Below, in pieces: positions 26,707 to 34,565 of a DNA stretch of 64,000 nt; the stretch's first letter is position 1; the number at the start of each line of letters is the position of its first letter. The stretch comes from DASQGA01 sp038209555 (lineage in GTDB: Bacteria; Actinomycetota; Thermoleophilia; Gaiellales; Gaiellaceae). The notes under the pieces were generated by a model that had not been told where the DNA came from, did not search any database, and was given only the letters and a program-made list of their open reading frames with translations. Made by a program: the position numbers and the translations under genes. Location: assembly GCA_038209555.1 (NCBI GenBank), contig JBBQXP010000001.1, positions 62,001 to 126,000 of the forward strand, in the 5' to 3' direction.

Positions 26707-27103
26707 GCCCGAGGAGGGGTCGGTAAAGGACCTCTTCGAAAAGACGCTCCTCGCAGCCCTCGGCGCCGTGGTGCTCACGAAGGAGCGAGCCGACGATCTC
26801 GCGGAGGAGCTGACGAAACGCGGCCGCATGACCGGCGAGGAAGCGCGCGAGGTCGTCGACGAGCTCACGCATAGGTGGCGGGGAGACGCCATGCGCTTCA
26901 GCGAGCGCGCCGGCTCGACGATCTCCAGCCTTTCCCGTGAGCTCGGGCTTGTCACGCGGCGCGAGTGGGAGGAGCTCGAGCTGCGGCTGGCCCAGGTCGA
27001 GCACCGCCTCAGGCTCCTCGAGGGCCAGCCCGCGTCCGCTCGCGGGGCGAGGCCGGCGAAACCCGCACCCGGGCCGTCAAACCTCCCGCCAGAGCCCAGA
27101 TGA
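26690..27103 (+). CDS. phasin-like coiled-coil protein
   Basis: A 137-residue helical protein with heptads ('FEKTLLAALGAVVLTKERAD', 'WEELELRLAQVEHRLRLLEG') and a Pro-rich tail, resembling polyhydroxyalkanoate-granule or phasin-family proteins. The similarity is by pattern only. The ATG at 26690 overlaps secDF by 17 bp. It ends just before a solo end of the repeat family. Function uncertain. Confidence 0.7.
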   Translation: MAAPGEPEEGSVKDLFEKTLLAALGAVVLTKERADDLAEELTKRGRMTGEEAREVVDELTHRWRGDAMRFSERAGSTISSLSRELGLVTRREWEELELRLAQVEHRLRLLEGQPASARGARPAKPAPGPSNLPPEPR

Positions 27104-27104
27104 T

Positions 27105-27157
27105 CTGCTTGGTCTGACCCGTCTCCGCGGGTACGCCAATTACCGAGCAATCATCTA
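27105..27157 (+). repeat. solo 3' half of the MITE-like repeat upstream of ubiB-like gene
   Basis: About 53 bp aligning with the 3' end of the full copies (…GCTTGGTCTGACCCGT…, then ACGCCAATTACCGAGCAA and TCATCTA). It begins 2 nt after the phasin-like stop and ends at TA, 19 nt before the downstream ATG. The 5' half is absent. Confidence 0.75.
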
Positions 27158-27163
27158 GGACCG

Positions 27164-27169
27164 TAAGAT
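27164..27169 (+). promoter_or_regulatory. -10-like hexamer for the ABC1/UbiB kinase
   Basis: TAAGAT, 7 nt before the ATG at 27177 and 6 nt after the solo repeat end. Confidence 0.45.
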
Positions 27170-27176
27170 TCGAGCC

Positions 27177-28841
27177 ATGAGCTCGCGGCCTGCCGTTCGG
27201 CAGCTCGGCCGTCTCTCCGAGATCGCGCAGGTCGCGGCGAGGCACGGCTTCGGTTACTTCTTCGAGACCAATCGCCTGGTGGACGTCGTCACGCGGCGTC
27301 AGCGTGAGATCGAACCGAGCGGTGAGGGATCGCCGCGCGGCCAGCGACTGCGGGAGATGCTCGACGAGCTCGGGCCGACCTTCGTGAAGTTCGGCCAGCT
27401 CCTCTCGACTCGACCCGACGTGGTCCCGCCAGACATCGTCTTCGAGCTGAAGGCGCTCCAGGACGACGTTCATCCGTTTCCGTCGGAGCAGGCTGAGCAG
27501 GTGATCGAAGAGGACTTCGGCCTGTCCGTCGCTCAGCTCTTCCTCGAATTCGACCCGACGCCGATTGCCGCGGCCTCGATCGGACAGGTGCACCGGGCGA
27601 CGTTGCCGAACGGGCGGCACGTGGTCGCGAAGGTCCAGCGACCGGACGCCCCGCGGCAGGTCGAGGCCGACCTCGAGCTCCTCTACCAGGTCGCGAGGCT
27701 CGGCCGCGACCGCGCACTCGACTTCATCGACCCGATCGCACTCGTGGACGAGTTCGCGCGGTCGATCCGGCAGGAGCTCGACTACCGGAACGAGGCGCGG
27801 AACGCCGAGCAGTTCCACAGGAACTTCGCCGGACATCCACACGTGCGAGTCCCACGTGTCTACTGGACGTACTCGAGTGCCAGGGTGCTGACCCTGGACT
27901 TCCTCGAGGGCATTCAGCTCGCCGACCTCGACCACTCGACCTACTCGATGGACGAGCGCCGCCGCCTCGCGTATCTCATCACCGACGCCTGGATGGCCAT
28001 GATCTTCAGGCACGGCTTCTTCCACGCCGACCCCCACCCGGCGAACATCCTCATCCTCGAGCAAACGGGCCACATCGGCCTCGTCGACTTCGGCGTGGCC
28101 GGAAAGCTGAGCGACGAGGACAACTCCCGTCTGACCCGCCTCTTCATCGATGCCGTGAACGAGAACATCGAGGCGCTCCCGCGGCGACTGGCAGAGCTCG
28201 GGGTCAGGTACCCGAAGGACCGCGAGGCGGAGTTCACCGCCGAGCTCAGGGACATCTATTACCGGTACTACGGCGCGCGGCTGAACGAGATCGACCCGCT
28301 GCAGCTGATCCGGGAGGCGTTCGCGCTGATCTATCGGATGCGCCTCCAGCTCCCGACCCGCTTCGTCCTCCTGGATCGTGCGATCGCGACCCTCGGGTCG
28401 GTGGGTCTCGAGCTCTATCCCGACTTCAACGTCTTCGAGGTCGCGAAGCCGTATGCACGCGAGCTCGTCCTCGAGCGCTTCACCCCTCGCCGCATCGCGC
28501 TGCGCACGCAGCAGGAGGCCCGGAACTACACGCGGATGCTGCACGAGCTGCCGTATCAGATCCATGACACCTTCGAGCAGGTCCGGGACGGCCAGATCGA
28601 GGTTGGCTTCCGACACGAAGGGCTCGACGACCTGATCCATCGACTCGACCTCGTCTTCAACCGAGTCGTGCTTGCGGTCATCGCGGGCGCGGGGATCATC
28701 GGCTCGAGCCTGATCGGTGCACTGGCGAGCGAGGGACCGAGCATTCTCGGGGTGAACGTGATCTCCGTGATCGGGTTCAGTCTCTCGACAGTGCTCGCGC
28801 TCTGGCTCGTGTGGGGAGTCGTCCGCTCGGGCCGTATTTAG
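27177..28841 (+). CDS. ABC1/AarF/UbiB atypical kinase family protein
   Basis: A 554-residue protein-kinase-like ATPase linked to ubiquinone or other isoprenoid-lipid metabolism. It has the KxGQ motif ('FVKFGQLLSTRPD'), the Ala-rich loop ('AAASIGQVHRA'), the invariant lysine ('VVAKVQRPD'), the catalytic loop ('HADPHPANIL') and 'LVDFGVAGK'. Two hydrophobic helices at the C-terminus should anchor it to the membrane, as in UbiB. In menaquinone-using actinobacteria the exact substrate is unknown. Confidence 0.93.
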   Translation: MSSRPAVRQLGRLSEIAQVAARHGFGYFFETNRLVDVVTRRQREIEPSGEGSPRGQRLREMLDELGPTFVKFGQLLSTRPDVVPPDIVFELKALQDDVHPFPSEQAEQVIEEDFGLSVAQLFLEFDPTPIAAASIGQVHRATLPNGRHVVAKVQRPDAPRQVEADLELLYQVARLGRDRALDFIDPIALVDEFARSIRQELDYRNEARNAEQFHRNFAGHPHVRVPRVYWTYSSARVLTLDFLEGIQLADLDHSTYSMDERRRLAYLITDAWMAMIFRHGFFHADPHPANILILEQTGHIGLVDFGVAGKLSDEDNSRLTRLFIDAVNENIEALPRRLAELGVRYPKDREAEFTAELRDIYYRYYGARLNEIDPLQLIREAFALIYRMRLQLPTRFVLLDRAIATLGSVGLELYPDFNVFEVAKPYARELVLERFTPRRIALRTQQEARNYTRMLHELPYQIHDTFEQVRDGQIEVGFRHEGLDDLIHRLDLVFNRVVLAVIAGAGIIGSSLIGALASEGPSILGVNVISVIGFSLSTVLALWLVWGVVRSGRI

Positions 28842-28845
28842 TGAT

Positions 28846-29742
28846 CTAAAGCGGCGTCAAGACCTGCTCGAGCTGGGAGCGAAGCGATTCGTAGTTGGGC
28901 GGGAGCGAAAGCCTCTCGCCCAAATGCTGCGGGTCCTCGTCGGCCGAGAAGCCGGGTCCCTTTGTGGCAATCTCGAAAAGGACCCCGCTCGGCTCCCGGA
29001 AGTAAATCGAGCGGAAGTAGAAGCGGTCGATGATCGGGGTCGGTCTCGCGCCGGCCTCGGCCACGCGCTTCTGCCACGCTTCGTGATCCTCGAGCTCCGA
29101 GGCCCAGGCGACGTGGTGAACGGTTCCGGCTCCGCCGATTCCGGGGTCGTCGGGCGGGCTGTCGTAGGCGTAGAACGAGCCTCTAGTCACTCCGCGCGCC
29201 TCCCAGGTTCCGCCACCCGTAGCGCGGAAGCCGAGGGTCTCGCCCAGAAGGGCTGCACTACGCGCGGGATCCCGGGAGTACGCCCGCACCCCGTCGAACC
29301 CCCGGAGCGCATGCTCGACTGGGATCTCGGCGTGCGTCGCGACGAGTGGCTCGTCCGCCGTGTCGACGACCGCCAGCTCGAGCCCCATTCCCTCCAGATC
29401 GGAGAAGCGGAGTCTCCCTGACTCGCGTTCCGAAGCGACTCCCCCGCCTTGCAACCGTTTCACCCAGAAGTCCAGGGCCTCCTCGGAGCCGACCCGCCAG
29501 ACGATGCGGTGCACCATTCCCGCGCCCGGGCGGCCTCGGGTGGCTCCCGGGTACTCGAAGAACGTCAGGTCGCTTCCGGGGCTTCCACGGTCGTCGGCGT
29601 AGAACAGGTGATAGACGGTCGGGTCGTCTTGATTCACTGTTTTCTTGACGAGCCGGAGCCCGAGGACGCGGGAGTAGAAATCCAAGTTCTGGGGCGCGTC
29701 TCCCGTGATCGCGGTGATGTGGTGGATGCCGTCGAGCTTCAT
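28846..29742 (-). CDS. VOC-family ring-cleaving dioxygenase-like protein
   Basis: A 298-residue protein with two vicinal-oxygen-chelate modules, similar in layout to MhqO/MhqE-type hydroquinone dioxygenases. Likely metal ligands are His in 'GIHHITAITG', His in 'TVHHVAWAS' and Glu in 'GVLFEIATKG'. It probably degrades quinone or catechol compounds, but substrate is unproven. The ATG at 29742 is chosen; a TTG one codon upstream is possible. Convergent with the UbiB-like gene, 4-bp gap. Confidence 0.85.
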   Translation of the reverse strand: MKLDGIHHITAITGDAPQNLDFYSRVLGLRLVKKTVNQDDPTVYHLFYADDRGSPGSDLTFFEYPGATRGRPGAGMVHRIVWRVGSEEALDFWVKRLQGGGVASERESGRLRFSDLEGMGLELAVVDTADEPLVATHAEIPVEHALRGFDGVRAYSRDPARSAALLGETLGFRATGGGTWEARGVTRGSFYAYDSPPDDPGIGGAGTVHHVAWASELEDHEAWQKRVAEAGARPTPIIDRFYFRSIYFREPSGVLFEIATKGPGFSADEDPQHLGERLSLPPNYESLRSQLEQVLTPL

Positions 29743-29797
29743 CAAAGGTCGGAACTTGCCGGGGAGGGATGCATTCCCCGGTGGCGTATCTGGGCCA

Positions 29798-29917
29798 ATG
29801 ATCGCGAATTTTCTCCGGCGGTGGCGCTACCGAAGCATCCGTCGCGCATGGGCACGTGGCCGCATCGACTATTCCGAGGCCCGCGGCCGCGTCGAGCGCC
29901 TTGCCCGCGGACTCTGA
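29798..29917 (+). CDS. possible 39-aa basic small protein
   Basis: Short frame 'MIANFLRRWRYRSIRRAWA' continuing to a 39-residue Arg-rich peptide that resembles the C-terminal SHOCT-like half-domain pattern. No clear ribosome-binding site. It fits between two minus-strand genes. Kept as a low-confidence candidate only. Confidence 0.3.
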   Translation: MIANFLRRWRYRSIRRAWARGRIDYSEARGRVERLARGL

Positions 29918-29920
29918 GGC

Positions 29921-30298
29921 TTACCAGCGCCATACCCGCACCAGCGGCCGCTCCTCGGCGGGACGCAGCACGCCGTGAATCGCGAGATTCACCAACCAGA
30001 CGATGAGCGCACCCCCCACAGCCGTCCAGAAGCCCCGGACCTCGAAGTCCGGGACGATCAGATCCGTGAGGTAGAGCATGAGCGCATTCACGAAGAGCAG
30101 CGCGATCCCGAGGGTGAGGATCACCGCTGGGAGCGCGAGCAGCACCACGATCGGCCGAACGACGAGGTTGACGATCCCGAAGACGAGCCCGGCGAGCAAC
30201 AGGACCCAGAACCGGTCTCCGTATGTGATTCCGTCGAAGGCGAGCGCCGCGACCCAGATTGCGACGACGTTCGAAAGCCAGCTGAACGCGAAGCGCAC
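29921..30298 (-). CDS. four-helix membrane protein (PF04020 phage-holin-like family)
   Basis: A 125-residue membrane protein with four hydrophobic helices ('LLLAGLVFGIVNLVVRPIVV', 'LLALPAVILTLGIALLFVNA' and others) and the family pattern N-L-V-V-R-P. The 'holin' label is historical; in chromosomes these are small membrane proteins of unknown role. The GTG at 30298 is chosen because TATTCT lies 6 nt upstream. Divergent from the orphan response regulator. Confidence 0.85.
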   Translation of the reverse strand: MRFAFSWLSNVVAIWVAALAFDGITYGDRFWVLLLAGLVFGIVNLVVRPIVVLLALPAVILTLGIALLFVNALMLYLTDLIVPDFEVRGFWTAVGGALIVWLVNLAIHGVLRPAEERPLVRVWRW

Positions 30299-30304
30299 GG
30301 TAGA

Positions 30305-30310
30305 AGAATA
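30305..30310 (-). promoter_or_regulatory. -10-like hexamer for the PF04020-like gene
   Basis: TATTCT on the minus strand, exactly 6 nt before the GTG at 30298. Confidence 0.5.
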
Positions 30311-30413
30311 GGTGCGGCGGCCGCGTCCGATCCGGGCGTATGTCGAAAAGGCTCTGGATCGCTTGTGACAGAGTCGCGTGAAAGGACATCTGGTCGAGGA
30401 CTGCGGGCGGCTG

Positions 30414-30419
30414 TACGGT
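30414..30419 (+). promoter_or_regulatory. -10-like hexamer for the orphan response regulator
   Basis: TACGGT, exactly 6 nt before the ATG at 30426. It favours this start over the GTG at 30378. Confidence 0.45.
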
Positions 30420-30425
30420 CGCTTC

Positions 30426-31130
30426 ATGGCAGGGGAGGCGGTGCTGGTGGTCGAGCGGGAGGCTCCGGTCAGGGCGTTCCTCGAGCAGCAGCTCACGGAC
30501 GACGGGTACGAGGTGCTCTCCACCGAGCGGGCGCGCCAGGCGCTCGAGCTGGTCGAGGAGGCTCGGCCGGACCTTGTGCTTCTCGATGCGGTCCTCCCGG
30601 ACGGTTCGGGCTTCGAGCTCTGCAGTCGGCTCCGTGAAGGTGAGCCCGGCCGCGTCTGGAACCGCGATGTTCCGGTCATCATGGTGAGCTCACGCAGCGA
30701 GCCCGTCGACCGGGTCCGCGGCTTCGCACGTGGCTGCGACGACTACGTCCCGATGCCGTTCGTCTACGAGGAGCTCCTGGCCCGCATCCGTGCTGTGCTC
30801 AGGCGTGCGGCCGGACCCCGGCGGGCGCTGCTCGAGGTCAGGGGGTTGACCATCGATCTGGCGTCGCGCAGCGTGCGAGTCGAGGGCGAATCCGTGGCGC
30901 TCTCGGCGAAGGAGTACGACCTTCTCGTCGCGCTGGCCGAGGATCCGGAGCGTGTGTTCGGAAAGGAGGAGCTCCTCCGGGACGTCTGGGGCTTCCGGTC
31001 ACTCGGGCGCACCAGGACCCTCGACTCGCACGCAAGCCGTCTCCGCCGCAAGTTGAACCGCGGTAACGAGGCCGCGTTCGTTCTGAACGTGTGGGGAGTC
31101 GGCTACCGACTCGTCGCTCCCGGTGCCTGA
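30426..31130 (+). CDS. orphan response regulator with degenerate receiver domain
   Basis: A 234-residue OmpR-like regulator. The winged helix is intact ('TRTLDSHASRLRRKLN', 'NVWGVGYRLV'). In the receiver domain the phospho-acceptor Asp54 remains ('LLDAVLPDGSG'), but the acidic pair is Glu-Arg instead of two acids ('VVEREAPV') and the conserved lysine is Met110 ('DDYVPMPF'). No kinase is adjacent. Such receivers often work without phosphorylation or respond to small molecules. The ATG at 30426 is preferred. Confidence 0.88.
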   Translation: MAGEAVLVVEREAPVRAFLEQQLTDDGYEVLSTERARQALELVEEARPDLVLLDAVLPDGSGFELCSRLREGEPGRVWNRDVPVIMVSSRSEPVDRVRGFARGCDDYVPMPFVYEELLARIRAVLRRAAGPRRALLEVRGLTIDLASRSVRVEGESVALSAKEYDLLVALAEDPERVFGKEELLRDVWGFRSLGRTRTLDSHASRLRRKLNRGNEAAFVLNVWGVGYRLVAPGA

Positions 31131-31202
31131 AGCGCGCCCACGTTTATCGGATGTCCGGTTGGGAAGTGTCAGCGGGATACCGAGACGACAAAGGGGAGAC
31201 AC

Positions 31203-31697
31203 ATGGCAGAGTTGACGATGCTGGAGAGCAAGCTCGGCGAGGTTCTAGGCCTCGCGATGGCGGCCCAGGGGGCGACCGAGAAGGTCATGAAGCTCCTGGA
31301 TGACGACGACAAGCAGCTCGAGGTCGAGCTCGAGAAGGTCAATGAGGACGCAACCAGGATCGAGGAGCGGTGCACCGAGGTCGCCGACTCCTTCGACGGC
31401 AAAAAGACCGCGATCCTCGAGAAGGCCCGAGAGACCAAGCAGGAAGTGACTGAGATGATGCGGACGTACCTCGGCGAGGATGCGGACGCGCTCGACGGCT
31501 TCGAATTCCTGACGATGGCGAAGGCCGGAGAGATGGGCCATTGGTCCGTTGTCGGCAAGCTCAATGAGAAGGCGTGCCACAGGCAACTACAAGAGGTGAT
31601 CGACTGGGCGCTTCCGCTTCAGCAGGAGCACCTCGAGAAGGCGCTGATGGGATCCCTGAAGCTAGCCGCGGAAGAAGATCCACAGGCACCGGCGTAA
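31203..31697 (+). CDS. helical hypothetical protein
   Basis: A 164-residue acidic, all-helical protein without cysteine-rich or membrane features. The C-terminal half ('AKAGEMGHWSVVGKLNEKA...LPLQQEHLEKAL') vaguely recalls ferritin-like/DUF892 bundles because of the spaced Glu and His, but I cannot assign it. ATG after AAAGGGGAG, a good ribosome-binding site. Follows the orphan regulator by 72 bp, so it may be a target or be co-transcribed. Confidence 0.8.
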   Translation: MAELTMLESKLGEVLGLAMAAQGATEKVMKLLDDDDKQLEVELEKVNEDATRIEERCTEVADSFDGKKTAILEKARETKQEVTEMMRTYLGEDADALDGFEFLTMAKAGEMGHWSVVGKLNEKACHRQLQEVIDWALPLQQEHLEKALMGSLKLAAEEDPQAPA

Positions 31698-31784
31698 GCT
31701 GAACGTACCCTGAGCAGCGGCCTCGCCGAGGGGTGCGACCGGCGGCTCAGCGCGTGTCAGACGAATGTTGACCCGTCCGCCCTC

Positions 31785-31790
31785 TAAGCT
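31785..31790 (+). promoter_or_regulatory. -10-like hexamer for the small zinc-ribbon gene
   Basis: TAAGCT, exactly 6 nt before the GTG at 31797, the leaderless-type spacing. Confidence 0.4.
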
Positions 31791-31796
31791 GGGCGC

Positions 31797-32009
31797 GTGG
31801 CGACGGCACCTGCTGAGCGATGTCCGCGCTGTAGGAGTGCGGCAATGGAGTGGCGCCATCAGACGTGGCAGTGCCCGGCATGTCGCTTCAAGCTCGGATG
31901 TTGCGAGGGAGATTCCGGGGAAGAGGTCTACGCTGGGAGCGGCGGGGCGACCTCGTCCTCTTCCACCCAGTCGCGCGTCAGCATGAGCCAGAACGCCAAG
32001 CCCGCGTAG
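31797..32009 (+). CDS. small zinc-ribbon protein overlapping a convergent glycosylase gene
   Basis: A 70-residue protein with a zinc ribbon ('CPRCRSAAMEW...CPACRFKLGCC') followed by a Ser-rich tail. The last 82 bp lie antisense to the 3' end of the HhH-GPD gene. The ribbon part is before the overlap, which supports a real gene; the tail composition may simply reflect the antisense frame. Function unknown. Confidence 0.55.
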   Translation: MATAPAERCPRCRSAAMEWRHQTWQCPACRFKLGCCEGDSGEEVYAGSGGATSSSSTQSRVSMSQNAKPA

Positions 32010-32875
32010 GAGCCGTATCGGCGGAAGCGCCGGACGATCGTCGCGTCTTTCTTCGCCCGCCCGCCGGTTACGGCCGCGTACTTCGGCCGAGTCCAGGAGT
32101 CGAGGATCAACCTCGAATAGCGCCCGAGCATCATCATGATGTGGGCAGCGGCGTAAGGGCCGACGCCGGGGAGCGCCAGGAGCCTGGCTTCGACCTCGTC
32201 GTCGGAAAGCTCTTCCTGGGTTGCATGTCCGAGCTCTTCTAGATCGACCGAGCCGTCTGCGACCGACGATGCGAGCGTTCGCAAGTAGGCGCCCCGGTAC
32301 CCGGCTCGGACAATGTCTCGATAGAAGGACTCGTCAGCCTCGGCCATCGCCTCGGGTGTCGGAAACGCACGGCCGTACGGTCCGGTGGCCGGCGCGCCGG
32401 GCGCCGCGGCGCCGAGGTGCTCGACGAGGGCCCCGACCATGCGCTCAGTCGCAGACCATGTGCAGTTCGTCGTGCACACCGTTTTCACGACCTCCTCGAA
32501 GACCGTCTGGCTTCGAACCATGCGGCCCGCGCCGCGTGCGGCCCAGGCGAGATCCGGGTCAGAGCGCGCCTGCTCGTAGAAGGGCGCGAGATCTTCGTCG
32601 AGGCGCAGGATGTGGGCCACCGCCGACAGGAGCCGGGAACTTGCGGCGGCGGAGAGCTTTCCGGCTCCAATCATCTCGACGCGTGCAACGTCCTTCCGCC
32701 CACGGGTCACACGCACCCTGCGCGGGCCGAGTCCCTCGATGCGAAGCGTGATATCGAGACGGCGTGTCTCCGGGTCGATCTGCATCGGCGGCAGCTCGAC
32801 GAGGCCATGCGACTGGAGGGTCCTCCAGAGGTCGACCGGCTCTCCACCAGCCCCGACGAGTGGAAGCTCTGCCAT
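31928..32875 (-). CDS. HhH-GPD DNA glycosylase (AlkA-like)
   Basis: A 315-residue base-excision-repair glycosylase of the helix-hairpin-helix/GPD superfamily. The HhH is 'LLALPGVGPYAAAHIMMMLG' and the catalytic Asp follows in 'LILDSWTR'. An AlkA-type N-terminal beta domain seems present. The Fe-S cysteines of endonuclease III are absent, which fits a 3-methyladenine-type enzyme rather than Nth/MutY. The ATG at 32875 is chosen. It starts 2 bp after the upstream cupin gene ends, so the two are an operon. Confidence 0.85.
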   Translation of the reverse strand: MAELPLVGAGGEPVDLWRTLQSHGLVELPPMQIDPETRRLDITLRIEGLGPRRVRVTRGRKDVARVEMIGAGKLSAAASSRLLSAVAHILRLDEDLAPFYEQARSDPDLAWAARGAGRMVRSQTVFEEVVKTVCTTNCTWSATERMVGALVEHLGAAAPGAPATGPYGRAFPTPEAMAEADESFYRDIVRAGYRGAYLRTLASSVADGSVDLEELGHATQEELSDDEVEARLLALPGVGPYAAAHIMMMLGRYSRLILDSWTRPKYAAVTGGRAKKDATIVRRFRRYGSYAGLAFWLMLTRDWVEEDEVAPPLPA

Positions 32876-32877
32876 CG

Positions 32878-33288
32878 TCACTGAACGTGCTTGAGCTCCC
32901 ACTCGGAGGGAGTGAACGCTTCGCCCCGAGCGGCGCCCAGAGCGAGCACTGTGGTTCCCTTCGAGCGACCGATGGCCTCTCTGACGACATCCGGGTCGCG
33001 CACGCACACGAACGTTCCCGCCGGGGCTTCGATCGTCTCGTCGCCGACCTGGAACGTGGCATGACCGCGGGTGACGAGGTAGAGCTCCTCATGCTGCGTG
33101 CCGCTCTCCTCCGTTTCACTATGGCGCTCGATGATCGGCTCTCCGTCAACTCGAGCCACCCACGCGTTCACCCCGAAGCTCTCGATGCCGAAGTGGATCC
33201 GGACCGGCTTCCACTCCGGGTCGTTGCCCGCTGCCTCCTCGAGCGGCGGAATGTCGTCGATATGGGCGCTCCTAGCGTTGTCGGACAT
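32878..33288 (-). CDS. cupin-domain protein
   Basis: A 136-residue single-domain cupin. The metal-binding motif appears as 'GTQHEELYLVTRGHATFQVG' and the second motif is partial ('APAGTFVCVRDPDVVREA'). Many such proteins are sugar isomerases, dioxygenases or sensors; the function here is unknown. It is directly upstream of the glycosylase gene on the same strand (2-bp gap). Confidence 0.8.
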   Translation of the reverse strand: MSDNARSAHIDDIPPLEEAAGNDPEWKPVRIHFGIESFGVNAWVARVDGEPIIERHSETEESGTQHEELYLVTRGHATFQVGDETIEAPAGTFVCVRDPDVVREAIGRSKGTTVLALGAARGEAFTPSEWELKHVQ

Positions 33289-33365
33289 CCGTCCCTCCCA
33301 GTCGAAAGATCGACCTAGACAATTGATGAGTAGTCAAGGCTAGAACCTTTACCGTCCAGCGCGCT

Positions 33366-33812
33366 CTAGCCGTCGCCGGAGATCTCGATGTGGTCCCCCT
33401 CCTGGACGCCGAACCGGCGAAACGCGCCCTGCGGCACCTCGAGCGCTCCGGCGTAGGCACTTCGCGAGAAGTAGAGCCGGCAGGGCTCGGCCCGGCAAGG
33501 CTCCATGTCAAGGATCTGACTGATTGTCCCCCGACGGTCGTAGAAGGCGATCGAAAGTGAGATCGTCGTACCTCGCATGACGAACGCGGTCGCCGTCGGG
33601 CGATCGAAGAGAAAGATCATGCCGGCGTCCGGTGCGAGGCTCGCCCGGCCCATGAGTCCTCGCTCCCGTTCGGCGGAACTGTCCGCCACGTCAACGGCCA
33701 GCGTGACGATCTGGTTGCCGTGGAGAACGACCGTTGCGGTCCTGTGCTCACTCTCCGCGAAGCAGCCCGCGACAGGGAGTGCCAGCACGCAGACGAGGAG
33801 CATCCTCCACAC
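33366..33812 (-). CDS. DUF192-family lipoprotein
   Basis: A 148-residue DUF192 protein with a lipoprotein signal peptide (lipobox 'LPVAGC'), so it should be anchored to the outer face of the membrane. The DUF192 core has 'RERGLMGRASLAPDAGMIFL' and 'AYAGALEVPQGAFRRFGV'. The family has no firmly known reaction. The start may be the GTG at 33812 or the ATG at 33803. Confidence 0.85.
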   Translation of the reverse strand: MWRMLLVCVLALPVAGCFAESEHRTATVVLHGNQIVTLAVDVADSSAERERGLMGRASLAPDAGMIFLFDRPTATAFVMRGTTISLSIAFYDRRGTISQILDMEPCRAEPCRLYFSRSAYAGALEVPQGAFRRFGVQEGDHIEISGDG

Positions 33813-33995
33813 GAAACCATCCTCGCAGCGGCCCAGGTTCTGGGCGGGCTTGTCGGCCGCCGAAACCGATCATTTCGCCGGAAGAACTACCACACCCTCG
33901 GCCGCTTTTCGTTGCATCCGTGACACTCCCGCGCGGTTTCCAGGGCTAGGATCGAAAACAGGGAGGAGGCTACGGGCACCTGAGCGCCCGCAGAG

Positions 33996-34565
33996 CTAGG
34001 AGACTCCCACGTCTTCCAGGTCAAGAAGGGCACGCTTCCGGTCGAGCCCGCCTGCGTATCCGACCAGGCTTCCTGATGCACCCACGATGCGGTGACAGGG
34101 GAGAACGATTGGCACCGGGTTGCGGTTCAATGCACCCCCGACAGCGCGGGCCGCCCTCGGCCGCCCGATCCGCTGCGCAAGCCCACCGTACGTGGCTGTC
34201 TCCGCATAGGGGACTAGAGCCAACTCGCGCAACACTTCCTGCTGAAACGCAGGTACGCCCGTGAGGTCTACCTCGAGCTCGAAGGCTCGCCTACGGCCCT
34301 CGAAGTAGTCGTCGAGTTGGCGCCGTACCGCATCGAGTTGCGTCGGCACCCGAAGCACTCTCGCCCCGCACTGATCAGCGAGCCGCTCGAGCTCGGCATC
34401 CGGATCACGATCGGCGTCGAAGCTGATCCGGCAGAGCCCTCGCGAAGTAGCGCCCACGAGCAGAAGGCCAATCGGGGAGTCAACCAGATCGTAGGCCGCG
34501 TCGACGAGTCCCTCGGCGGCGGCCGCATCCCGGAATCGCCGGTCGACCTCGGCTGGAATCGTCAT
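33996..34565 (-). CDS. ogt: O6-methylguanine-DNA methyltransferase
   Basis: Suicide repair protein that moves the alkyl group from O6-alkylguanine to its own cysteine. The 189-residue protein has the active-site 'VLPCHRIVGASG' (Cys157), the DNA-binding helix 'YGGLAQRIGRPRAARAVGGA', and 'GYAGGLDRKRALLDLE'. Its ATG overlaps the TGA of the upstream sigma-factor gene (ATGA), so the two are translationally coupled. This is unusual and suggests the sigma factor is part of an alkylation-response unit (inference). Confidence 0.94.
   Translation of the reverse strand: MTIPAEVDRRFRDAAAAEGLVDAAYDLVDSPIGLLLVGATSRGLCRISFDADRDPDAELERLADQCGARVLRVPTQLDAVRRQLDDYFEGRRRAFELEVDLTGVPAFQQEVLRELALVPYAETATYGGLAQRIGRPRAARAVGGALNRNPVPIVLPCHRIVGASGSLVGYAGGLDRKRALLDLEDVGVS

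Noticed and set aside
33330..33352. Another remnant of the repeat core (GTCAAGGCTAGAACCTTT)
   Set aside because: Only about 15 bp resemble the central stem and no terminal repeat is nearby; may be chance.
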